DNA of 64,000 bases from Pogostemon cablin (Eukaryota > Streptophyta > Magnoliopsida > Lamiales > Lamiaceae). The first letter of the stretch is position 1. Each line of letters starts with the position of its first letter. A program made the translations under genes and the position numbers. The notes under the pieces were generated by a model. It was not told the origin of the DNA and did not search any database. It saw nothing but the letters and a program-made list of their open reading frames with translations. Below are positions 1 to 8,396 of the stretch, in pieces. The stretch lies in NCBI GenBank assembly GCA_023678885.1, contig CM042965.1, positions 34,267,777-34,331,776 of the forward strand, written 5' to 3'.

Positions 1-223
1 TCCCGGCGTAGGGGTAGAACTCAACCAGGACGCGGCTGAGCGCCTCCATGAGCACCGTCGTGTCGAAGAAGTTGGTGGCAGTACCGTCGGAGCGGTAGAA
101 GTAGAGGACGTGGGTGTGGTAGTTAGTGGGCGTTAACAAGTCTAGATTTGAGAGCCACAGTGTGCCACCTGGCGTGTCTGCCATTGGCTTTACCATAGTC
201 GAGCTCTTCACAGTGATCTTCAT
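1..223 (-). CDS. HCT/RAS-like BAHD acyltransferase, N-terminal part (cut by window edge)
   Basis: BAHD enzymes transfer an acyl group from a CoA thioester to an alcohol or amine in the cytosol. HCT uses shikimate or quinate, and rosmarinic acid synthase uses hydroxyphenyllactate, both with hydroxycinnamoyl-CoA. Reading minus from the ATG at 223 gives 74 codons without a stop. They start MKITVKSSTMVKP and contain LWLSNLDLL, VLYFYR, NFFDT and ALSRVLVEFYPYAG, which is the conserved N-terminus of HCT and RAS (STMVKP, then FYP.AG). The G+C content (about 55%) stands far above the surroundings, as expected for a real exon. The HXXXD and DFGWG motifs would lie beyond the left edge, so activity cannot be judged. 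The substrate cannot be assigned from 74 residues. A decayed relative lies at 40.8-41.5 kb, on the same strand. A fragment of a larger pseudogene is possible, but nothing visible is broken. Confidence 0.88.
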   Translation of the reverse strand, partial: MKITVKSSTMVKPMADTPGGTLWLSNLDLLTPTNYHTHVLYFYRSDGTATNFFDTTVLMEALSRVLVEFYPYAG

Positions 224-1141
224 GCTTGTGAATGCTGAGAGTGATCAAGATCGTTCAATTTAAGGTGATCAGAATAGGGTATAACGCATTAATTGTCCTC
301 CTAGCTACTGAAAATTAGGCATCTTTAATGTAACACCAATATTAACAAAAAATTATTTTTTAATAAACTTTAATTTTTATGGGGGTAATTTAATATTTTT
401 AGGTAATAAATTATAAATCATGTTATGTGTGGAAAGAAGAGATATTATTTTTAAAATTAATGTGTAATTTTGAGGTTCGACGCAACTAGCAGAACGAATT
501 ACTTCGTGTGTAGATTGGAGTTGTTATGTTAATTTTTTTTGTCCTAGTTCTATGGTGATTGGGTTTTGTTTGGAGTTGTATACTTTTGAACAGCAGTATG
601 AATAATATTTACATTTTTTGAGAGGTAAACAATGATGTGTGTTTCGAAAAGAGAGATCAATCTAATATTTTTAAATAACATCGATCATAATGAAAAATAA
701 TCATAATATTTTTATTTAAAAGTGATAACTAATCTTTTTAAGTAAAATGATTTTGCCGTATAACTGTCTCAAACAAGTGTTCCTTTTTTATAAATTTTCT
801 TTTCTTTTCATTGCATAACAAACTTCACACTCTTCGTTTTAACTATATGTCACAAAATATATTTCATGACCACCAAAATATGGAAATACCACCTTAATCC
901 TATAACTCTAAATAAATTTTAATTTCAAAAATAACCTAAAAAAAATCTTAAATTTTATGTCTACGGTACTGTACAATGTAAAATATATTAAAAATACATA
1001 TATTGGTTCTATCATTGAAAATATATTGCCAAAAAAAATGTAACACTAAAAACAACTGTTTTTTTACCAAATGAGTAGTACTACTGTACCATTGTTACAC
1101 CTTAAAAGCAGATCCGTATTTAGAAAACGGATCATGTATAT
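224..1141. other. Upstream flank of the BAHD gene, AT-rich, no gene seen
   Basis: This is the 5' side of the minus-strand BAHD gene and should hold its 5' UTR and promoter. The first ~70 bases upstream of the ATG are less AT-rich and probably leader. I see no unambiguous TATA box at a defined distance. The rest is AT-rich sequence with no recognisable coding similarity. Confidence 0.5.
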
Positions 1142-1546
1142 ATGGAAATGAGTCAGCAAATATTCTCTCTTCCTTATTCTGTTTCAGCGCAATATCTTCT
1201 CAATTCTCTCCTCCGCCACCGCCTTCTGCTGCATTCTCTCCCTCAAGCGATTTTCTCAATTCTCTCCTCCACGTCACCACATTCTGCCGCCTCCGAGTTT
1301 CTTGCTCCGCCTCCGCCTTCCACCGCCTTTTGCCGCCTCCAATCTCTTCGCTCCGCCTCTGTCTCTATTGTCCTTCACCTCCGATGTGTTTTTCCATTGA
1401 GTCTCTCAACTCCGCTTTCGTGTCTAGAGGTGTATAGTGATGTGGTTAAAGTTTTTTACTTAATTGGGGAAAAGATTTCTGCTATGAAAGTCGAGGATTT
1501 GCAATCACTTAACTCAGATTTACTGTTCGGAATTTATTTTTTTTAA
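1142..1546 (+). CDS. Uncertain 134-codon ORF, pyrimidine-rich
   Basis: An ATG-started frame of 134 codons lies in a CT-rich block that repeats ctcctccgcc and ctcaattctctcctcc. Its translation is rich in Ser, Leu and Pro and shows no domain, signal peptide or family I recognise. The CT-rich half looks like a plant 5' leader, or like low-complexity sequence that is open by chance. The last third is ordinary AT-rich DNA. I list it because it is one of the few non-transposon ORFs over 100 codons, but I think a real protein is unlikely. Confidence 0.12.
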   Translation: MEMSQQIFSLPYSVSAQYLLNSLLRHRLLLHSLPQAIFSILSSTSPHSAASEFLAPPPPSTAFCRLQSLRSASVSIVLHLRCVFPLSLSTPLSCLEVYSDVVKVFYLIGEKISAMKVEDLQSLNSDLLFGIYFF

Positions 1547-1852
1547 ATTGTTTTTTATTTTTTTGGGATTGAGATTGTAACTAGCCGAAATATTGGTAAC
1601 ATAGGTGTGAGTGATAGCAGAAAGATTTGCAGTATTTGTGAATTGAAATTAATTGATTTCCAGTGAATTAATTGATTGGTGTTCAGTTCATTTCAGTTCC
1701 TGTTGTTGTATTAGTTTGATTGAATAATGAATATGTGTTTGTGATATAATGTATATGGTAGTAAATGTAATATTAATTTGTAGGTAAAAAATAAACGTAT
1801 ATAGACTAATTGTATTAGTTTTATTGCAATAACGTATATGTTGTTGTTGATA
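1547..1852. other. AT-rich stretch, nothing recognised
   Basis: Short AT-rich sequence between the CT-rich ORF and the first MULE-type MITE. No gene, long repeat or terminal structure was seen. Confidence 0.6.
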
Positions 1853-1861
1853 AATGTATTA

Positions 1862-2147
1862 GAGATGCTCTCTTGTGAGACGAGTTTTTTGTAAGACGGT
1901 TGTGAGACGGGTCAATCCATTACTAAAGTATGCTAATTATATATGTAAAATATGCTTATTTGTAGTTAAAGTATGTCAATAATAAATCATATTATAACAC
2001 CTTAAAATCATACTTTAATTCATCATTTATCATACTTTGAAAATATATTTTAACAATCATTAAGCATACTTTATCGACATAATGGACATACTTTAACATG
2101 TCTCATAAACCGTCTTACATATATAATGTCTCATAAGAGAATTTGTC
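1862..2147 (+). mobile_element. MULE-type MITE, family A, copy 1
   Basis: A 286-bp foldback element. Its left end reads GAGATGCTCTCTTGTGAGACG and its right end, on the other strand, GACAAATTCTCTTATGAGAC. It is flanked by a perfect 9-bp direct repeat aatgtatta (1853-1861 and 2148-2156), the target-site size typical of Mutator-like elements. The interior repeats the words aaagtatg and catacttta in inverted order. It encodes nothing. Copies 2 and 3 lie at 3473-3744 and 4158-4442. Confidence 0.85.
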
Positions 2148-2156
2148 AATGTATTA

Positions 2157-2436
2157 TTAATTTATATATAAAGTATGGCGGATATGAGACACGGCAGAGT
2201 GGAGATGAGACATGGCGGAACGCGCAGGAATAAAGGTGAGATGGAAAGAAGGAGAAGAAACAGATTAGAAAGAGAGAGGGAGCAGGGTTGGAGAGAGAGA
2301 GAGCGGGTGTTAGAGAGAGAAGGAGAGTGAGAATTAATGATCTATTGGACTCAAATGCATATAAGTATCATGGGTCATGGGTAAAACTTGACCCAATTGC
2401 ACCTTAAAAACTGTTGCACAATAGTATTTGCCTAGT
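2157..2436. repeat. Purine-rich (GA)-biased stretch
   Basis: From about 2180 to 2330 the plus strand is nearly all purine, with several agagagag runs and a gagacacggc/gagacatggc near-repeat. It is degenerate simple sequence, with no gene seen. Confidence 0.6.
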
Positions 2437-2706
2437 TAAATTGGTTTACCAACAGATTAGCAACGGAATCTGTTGGCAAGGTGGTGGTTGATAAATTTTT
2501 AGCAATGAAAAATCAATTCCGTTAGTAATTCGTTGCTAAAAATTCCGTTGGTAATTTATATAAAGATTTCCTTGGTAATCAGTTGCTAATTACGAACGGA
2601 TTGAATTCCGTTGGTAAAATAGAGAATAAATCCGTTTGTATTCCATCGCTATAGAAAAATGTCATTTGATTGTTAATCCATATCGAATTCCGTTGGTAAA
2701 TTCTGT

Positions 2707-2708
<2 letters not shown>
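2437..2708 (+). mobile_element. Truncated CACTA-type element body
   Basis: The stretch is built from short direct and inverted words around accaacggattgaattccgttg. The same sequence is found, in the same order, inside the complete CACTA-type element at 14896-15499. The CACTAC terminus is not visible here and the right part runs into a TA microsatellite. It is therefore a truncated, non-coding relative. Confidence 0.7.

Positions 2709-2762
<54 letters not shown>
2709..2762. repeat. (TA)n microsatellite
   Basis: Uninterrupted TA dinucleotides, about 27 units. Long Ile-Tyr frames through this run are artefacts of the repeat. Confidence 0.97.
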
Positions 2763-2766
<4 letters not shown>

Positions 2767-2873
2767 AGTGTAACATATTGGTTCTATATATACATATTTC
2801 TTCAATTCTTCTACTTGTTCTTTCAAATATTTCCATGATATCACTAATAATAAATTTTTATGTGAAATTTATA

Positions 2874-3126
2874 CTCCCTCCGTCTCACTTCAGATGACAC
2901 ACTTTCCATTTTGGGTTGTCCCACAAAAGTTTGCACATTCCAAAAAAAACAAAAAGTAAAAAACAATCACCCTTCCCCATACACTTTAATTACAAAAAAC
3001 CATCTGTACCTACCATACTTTATCATTTATATATTACATAAAAATACCATTATACCCCTAAAAGTTATCACTTTCTTAATCTCCGTGCCGTAAAGAGTGG
3101 TGCAAGCTTTTTAGAGACGGAGGGAG
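2874..3126. mobile_element. Stowaway (Tc1/mariner) MITE
   Basis: Terminal inverted repeats CTCCCTCCGTCTCACTTC and GAGACGGAGGGAG are flanked by the TA target duplication expected of Stowaway (2872-2873 and 3127-3128). The element is 253 bp and non-coding, with an internal segment shared with the copy at 13906-14162 in reversed order (tttgcacatt / atgtgcaaac). Confidence 0.9.
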
Positions 3127-3128
3127 TA

Positions 3129-3472
3129 GTAATAAATAAAATTGCTAGCAATTTTTTATAGTTAATCATTGGAAAAAGATAATACAAGTTTAAATTTAAA
3201 TATTTATCAATTAAAATAAGGCAAAAACTTGTGTGCCCCGGGCTCACCGTGCGCTCGTATCCTTTAGTATTAAATTGTATACCCTTTAGTATAAAAACGT
3301 GTACTCTTTATTTTAAAAAAAAAAATTAATGAAAAGTGTATACCTTTTAGAACAAAATATTATACCCTTATTAATTAAAGTGTATACCTTTTAGAAAAAA
3401 ATAATGTATCATTACCCATCTTGTGGATTTGGGGACACAAAAGAGTAACTCTTAAAATAAATCTCAAAATAT
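3129..3472. other. AT-rich spacer with a repeated tataccttttag word
   Basis: No gene. Between about 3255 and 3400 a word close to gtataccttttag recurs at least four times, next to a short G+C-rich patch (tgtgccccgggctcaccg at 3231-3248). This may be the edge of a non-autonomous transposon, but no matching terminus was found. Confidence 0.4.
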
Positions 3473-3744
3473 AGAGACGTGTTATTGGAGAGATGGGTGT
3501 AAGACGGGTCGAACCATTACTAAAGTATGCTTATTGAGAGATAAAATATGCTTATTTATCGTTAAAGTATGTTAATAATAAATCATATTATAACACGTTA
3601 AAATCATACTTTAATTTATAATCCAGCATATTTTAGAAAACCTATTTTAACAACTATTAAAAATATTTTATCTAAATAATAGGCATACTTTAACATGTCT
3701 CACAAACTGTTTCACGTAAATAGCGTCTCACAAGAGACTTTGTC
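3473..3744 (+). mobile_element. MULE-type MITE, family A, copy 2 (decayed)
   Basis: It is collinear with copy 1 at 1862-2147 (aagtatgcttatt, catattataacac, gtctcacaagaga, ending tttgtc). The left terminus is degraded (gagacgtgttattgg) and no clear 9-bp duplication survives. Confidence 0.72.
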
Positions 3745-3893
3745 AATTTATAAAACGCATTAAAATATTATTATTATATATATATAGGTAAAATGTGTTT
3801 ATTAATTATTAAAATAATTAAAATATGTATTTTTAATGTGTGATTAATAATCTCTGTCAAAAACAAGTGTGATTAATACTCTATTTTTAATTA

Positions 3894-3921
3894 CTAGTTA
3901 AATGGACGTGATTCGCACGTC
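3894..3921 (-). mobile_element. Helitron 3' terminus (minus strand)
   Basis: On the minus strand the sequence reads hairpin GACGTG-CGAAT-CACGTC, then CATTTAA and CTAG, followed by T. A short GC hairpin about 6-12 nt before CTAG, with insertion before T, is the diagnostic Helitron 3' end. The element body would extend to the right. Its 5' end was not located, and the region to 4157 is AT-rich. Confidence 0.75.
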
Positions 3922-4157
3922 ATAATTAAATATTTTAATATATTATAAATAAATTATAGTACTTCTTAAGTTGAATAATTGAAAATAAATTATGTGTAGA
4001 ATAGTTTATTTGCACATTTTAAATAAAAATTAGATATACTGTAATACGTATGTAGAAGTTAAGTATTATTATTATCGAACATATTCATATTGTAGATTTT
4101 TTTCTTAAACTGAAAATTATACTATATTTAAGTAATACTAATATTTTCTCTATAAAT

Positions 4158-4442
4158 GACAAATTCTCTTGTGAGACGTTATATATGTGAGACGTTTTGT
4201 GAGACGTGTTAAAGTATGTCTATTATATAGATAAAGTATGCTTAATGACTGTTAAAGTATGTTTTATAAAGTATGATAAATGATGAATTAAAGTATGATT
4301 TTAGGGTGTTATAATAAGATTTATTATTGACATACTTTAATTACAAATAAGCATACTTTACCTATATAATAAACATACTTTAATAATGGATCGACCCATC
4401 TCACAACCGTCTCACAAAATACCCGTCTCACAAGAGAGTTTC
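4158..4442 (-). mobile_element. MULE-type MITE, family A, copy 3 (inverted)
   Basis: The reverse complement of this segment matches copy 1 over its whole length (CTCTCTTGTGAGACGGGT .. aaagtatgtcaataataaatc .. TCTCACAAGAGAATTTGTC). It is therefore the same 285-bp element in the opposite orientation. The flanks tctataaat and tctatataa are a decayed 9-bp duplication. Confidence 0.85.
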
Positions 4443-4531
4443 TCTATATAAATTGGTGGTTTTGTTTATGAATACCTTCATCTTTTATTTTTATTTTTTG
4501 TCATTAATTTACGAGTGATTCTTGGGTAACC

Positions 4532-4616
4532 CGTGGTCACCCATGACCCCCTTATATGAGGGGATGCTTACATTATTATATGCACCCTTAATGTGAGGGA
4601 GTCATGGTGACCACAT
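4532..4616. repeat. Small foldback sequence
   Basis: The arms cgtggtcacccatgaccccc and gggagtcatggtgaccac are inverted around a ~25-nt AT-rich loop. It is possibly a tiny MITE, but no target duplication could be fixed. Confidence 0.6.
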
Positions 4617-4864
4617 ATCATATAAGTGGTCCTCTTAATTTACAATTCAATTACCCAATTTATAAAAGGGATAAAAAAATGTAAAGGGGGAACTTCAGTT
4701 CAAATTAAATAGATGTTTGACAAAGACTAGTATGGACCGATTCCTAATTTCAAATTAGTGGAACCGGCCCCACCTCCAATTCACTTTCTCAATTTGTGTA
4801 GTATTCCACTGTTCCTGTTGTTTTTTTGTGTTTTTTTTTCGTTTTATTTATTTATTTTTTTCTT

Positions 4865-5345
4865 TTTTTTTTAATTTAATTTTAAGGATATAATTATAAT
4901 TTTACCCTTATAGTTTAGGGTATAATTTATCCCTAGGGTTTAGGGTTTAGGGTATAATTGTAATTTTACCCTTGTGGTTTATGGTATAATTTTTTCCTAG
5001 GATTTAGGATATAATTGTAATTTTACCCTTATGGTTTAGAGTATAACTTATCCCTAGTGTTTAGTGTGTAATTGTAATTTTATCCTTGTAGTTTAGGTAT
5101 AATTTATCCCTAGGGTTTAGGATATAATTGTAATTTTACCCTTGTGGTTTAGAGTATAATTTATCCCTAGTGTTTAAGGTATAATTGTAATTTTATCCTT
5201 GTAGTTTAGATATAATTTATCCCTAGGGTTTAGGGTATAATTGTAATTTTACCCATGTTGTTTAAGGTATAGTTTATCCCTAGGGTTTAGGGTATTAATT
5301 ATTATTTTACCATTATGATTTATGGTATAATTTATCCCTAGAGTA
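4865..5345. repeat. 57-bp minisatellite with telomere-like motif
   Basis: About eight tandem units of roughly 57 bp, each alternating gtataattgtaattttaccc with ataatttatccctagggttt. The word agggtttagggtttaggg (4936-4953) equals two and a half plant telomere repeats (TTTAGGG). The units differ by substitutions, so the array is old. It lies directly left of a Helitron 5' end. Confidence 0.9.
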
Positions 5346-5504
5346 AATGGTTTAGGATATAATAGTCATTTAAGTATAATCTATCAATCTATATATCTTT
5401 AATATACTAAAGGAGAGTTCAAATTTGATGAGGTGTCGCTTCCACAATTTTTCTAATTTTTTAATTATTAATTATTTTTATTATTCTTATTTATATATAT
5501 TATT

Positions 5505-5507
<3 letters not shown>

Positions 5508-5581
<74 letters not shown>
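5508..5581. repeat. (TA)n microsatellite
   Basis: About 36 TA units inside the Helitron. Any ORF through it (poly Ile-Tyr) is spurious. Confidence 0.97.
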
Positions 5582-5584
<3 letters not shown>

Positions 5585-5770
5585 ATAAAGATATATATAT
5601 CTTGCATAGATTAGATATTAACTACAGTATTATTTAAATTTAAATTTTAATGAGGATAAATACATGTGTTTATTTTTAGATTTCAATATGGATTTGATCA
5701 AATTAAATTAATTATTAATTAAAATTAATGTGGATAAATACTAATAAAATGCAAATCAATATCCCCTACG

Positions 5771-5866
5771 TCTATAAATATGGTTTTCTATTCATTCACT
5801 TCAAAAACACAAACTATTCTTATAAGCTTTGTTCACGTTTTAAAGAATTAATGGTATGTAATTTTT
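5771..5866 (+). promoter_or_regulatory. TATA-like leader, copy 1 (duplicated at 7071-7145)
   Basis: TCTATAAATATGG is followed by a CA-rich leader with acacaaactattct and then ttaatggtatg. The same order (CTATAAATAC, cacaaattattct, ttaatggtacg) recurs at 7071-7145. A retained TATA box plus leader in two copies suggests a Helitron-borne or captured promoter. Transcription is not shown by sequence alone. Confidence 0.35.
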
Positions 5867-7739
5867 ATTATCTATTTATTTTATAATTTCTTTTGATTTT
5901 TTTATAAATTTCTCTTTATTCTTTTTTATAAATTTCTCTTTATTTTTTACAAATTTATTTTTTATAAATCAGAATTTATTTATTTTATGTTGTTCTTTTG
6001 TGTTTTTTTTGTTCGTTGTGAATATTTTAAAAGAAAGCCCTTTTTTATGAATTTTAACATTTATTTAAATCCTAAACTCTCAATTTTTTTTATTAATTAC
6101 ATTAATTTTACTATTATTTTTGTAACAGGTCAAATTTAATTTTTTGATTAATTTCGTTTGTTTTAATTTTTTTTATTTCTTTTAATTAATATGCATATTA
6201 AATTTATTTATTTTTAATTTTTTATTTTGTTAGTCAAATTTATGTATAAATTTGTAATATTTTTTAATTTTTATATTCTTTCAAATAATACATAATTTTT
6301 GTATGATTTTTCTTAAATTGACTAATTAATATTTTTTTAATTTCTTTTGATTACAAATATTAGTTCTTTATAATATTTTATTCAACAATTAAATACTATT
6401 ATATATTTCCAATTTTTTATCTTTTAAGTTTTTCCGATTTTTTTGTAATTAAATAAGTAATTAATATATTAAAATTTTTGAAATTTATCATCATATTCAT
6501 AATAATAATAATAATTATTGCTATTATTTAGGTCTTTATATTTAATATATTTCGTAATGATATAATTAGACTGAATTTTAAAGATTAATTATTATAATAT
6601 TATTTCTTTTTTCTTATATATTTTTTAATTTCTTTTAAAAAATATATAAAATTATTTCTTTTATTTGATACATTTTTCTATAATGTTTTCTTCACTTGAA
6701 AATTTCACAATTTTTAGTTATAATTTTTTATGCTTTTTTTTTCGTTATAATCATTTTTTTAGAAAAACCCTTAAAAATTCCTTATGAATTAAATATCATG
6801 TATTATAAATTTCATTTATTTTAACCCTAGACTCTCTATTTAATATTTTTTAATTTTTTAATTATGAATTATTTTTTATATTATTTAGTAATATATACAT
6901 ATATATATATATGTATATGCGTAGAGTAGATATTAATTATTAATTAGTGTTATAACTTTTATTTAATATTATTTATATTAATTATTATTTAAATATAATA
7001 TTTAATGAAGATTAATACATATATTTATTTTAAGATTTGAAAATAAATTTAATCAAATCAAAATCATTCTCTATAAATACAGCTTTAGACGTACACAAAT
7101 TATTCTCTAAAGGTTTTCTTAATATTTTAAGGAATTAATGGTACGTGTTTTTTTTAGTTTCTTTGATTCCTTATAAATTTCATTATATTTTTTAAAAATT
7201 TCATTTTTTAAAATCATAATTTATTTATTTGTTTATATTAATCTATATATTAATTTTTTTTATTTCTTCTACTTATTATGTATATTGATTTTGTTATAAT
7301 TTTTTATGTTATTTTATTGCGTAAAGTTTTTAATTTTGAATTGTAATATTATAAGTATAATAATAAATATATTTAAACAATAATTTTTCAATTTTTAAAT
7401 AACATGGATAAGTAAAAGTGAAGGATGGTTTGCGTAATTTTTATTTTTTATTTTTAATTTTGAACTAAAAATATATCATAAATTAAATTCTAAATCTATG
7501 AAAATATACTTATATGAAATTATAAGGAATTAAATTATTATATTAAACTTATAATATATTTTTTTCATATAAAATTAAAACTTTGGATCCGCGTAATATG
7601 CGGGTTTTGTACTAGTACATATATAAAAGCAAACCTAAACTTTTACTTTTGTTTTTAATTTTTTTTCAATTTTACTCTATTTAGAGATAATTCAATTTTA
7701 ATCTTGACCGTCCAATTAATGTTTTTTATTTCAATAATA

Positions 7740-8265
7740 ATATCTAATCTAATTATATTAATAATGGATTTTTTTATTTAAATTTTACTTTTTTATTTAA
7801 CAATATATATTTGGTAGATATGAGAGATATTTTTGGCATATTTAACTAATTTTTAATCAATATATACTTAATTTAAATTAATATACCAATTAATATACAT
7901 ATATTATAATTTAATTTAATACATATGATATACCAATAATGGATTTTGTTATTTAAATTTTACTTTTTTATTTAACAATATAAATTTGGTAAATATGAGA
8001 GATATTTTTGGCATTTTTAACTAATTGTTAATCAATATATGCTTAATTTAAATTAATATACCAATCAATATTAGTATATTATAATTTAATTTAATACATA
8101 TGATTTTCCTTTGATTTTAATTAATCTTAAAATTCAATTATACTAATAATGGATTTTATTATTTAAAATTTACTTACTTATTTATTTAATTTAACAATAT
8201 AAATTTGATTAGTTTTTAATCAATATAGGTTTAATTTCAATTAATATATCAATTTTATTTTTATT
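7740..8265 (+). repeat. Three ~190-bp tandem copies in the Helitron 5' region
   Basis: Units starting near 7766, 7935 and 8147 each read aataatggatttt..., aacaatata(a/t)atttg, tttttaatcaatata, ttaattt(a/c)aattaatat. The third has lost its middle. The related Helitrons near 44.7-45.1, 47.0-47.3 and 50.3-50.5 kb carry one or two of these units. Confidence 0.8.
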
Positions 8266-8276
8266 AGTATCGTCTC

Positions 8277-8284
8277 TATAAATA
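8277..8284 (+). promoter_or_regulatory. TATA-like box before the Helitron array
   Basis: The sequence cgtctcTATAAATAttt precedes the array. The same block is kept in the minus-strand relatives at about 47040-47055 and 48868-48885 (aatatttatagagacg, aatatttatggagacg). Conservation of this block between copies hints at a promoter. Confidence 0.35.
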
Positions 8285-8396
8285 TTTACTTTTAATAGCG
8301 GTCGTTCATTCATTAAAATTATTATATATAAATATTTTCATTACCTAATCAAATTCTTACTTTCTCCCACTTTTTTCTTCTTCTTTTTTTTCTCTC

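Larger units (their letters stand above)
5388..7615 (+). mobile_element. Non-autonomous Helitron
   Basis: The 5' end TCTATATATCTTTAATATAC follows an A. The 3' end carries hairpin CCGC-GTAATAT-GCGG (7589-7603), then GTTTTGTA and CTAG (7612-7615) before a T. Both fit Helitron termini and the A^T insertion rule. The interior is AT-rich and non-coding and contains a long TA run and a diverged internal duplication (about 5450-5866 against 6845-7145). The next Helitron begins at its 3' end. The exact 5' base is ambiguous because a second TCTATC lies 8 bp upstream. Confidence 0.68.

Noticed and set aside
2579..2844. Open frames rich in Ile-Tyr on the minus strand
   Set aside because: They read through a TA microsatellite. 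No start context or domain.
4936..4953. A true telomere or chromosome end
   Set aside because: Only two and a half TTTAGGG units, embedded in a diverged minisatellite with unrelated DNA on both sides.
4865..5345. CRISPR array
   Set aside because: Units are contiguous tandem repeats without unique spacers, in a plant nuclear context with no cas genes.
5425..5637. 70-codon frame with a long Ile-Tyr run
   Set aside because: Artefact of the TA repeat inside a Helitron.
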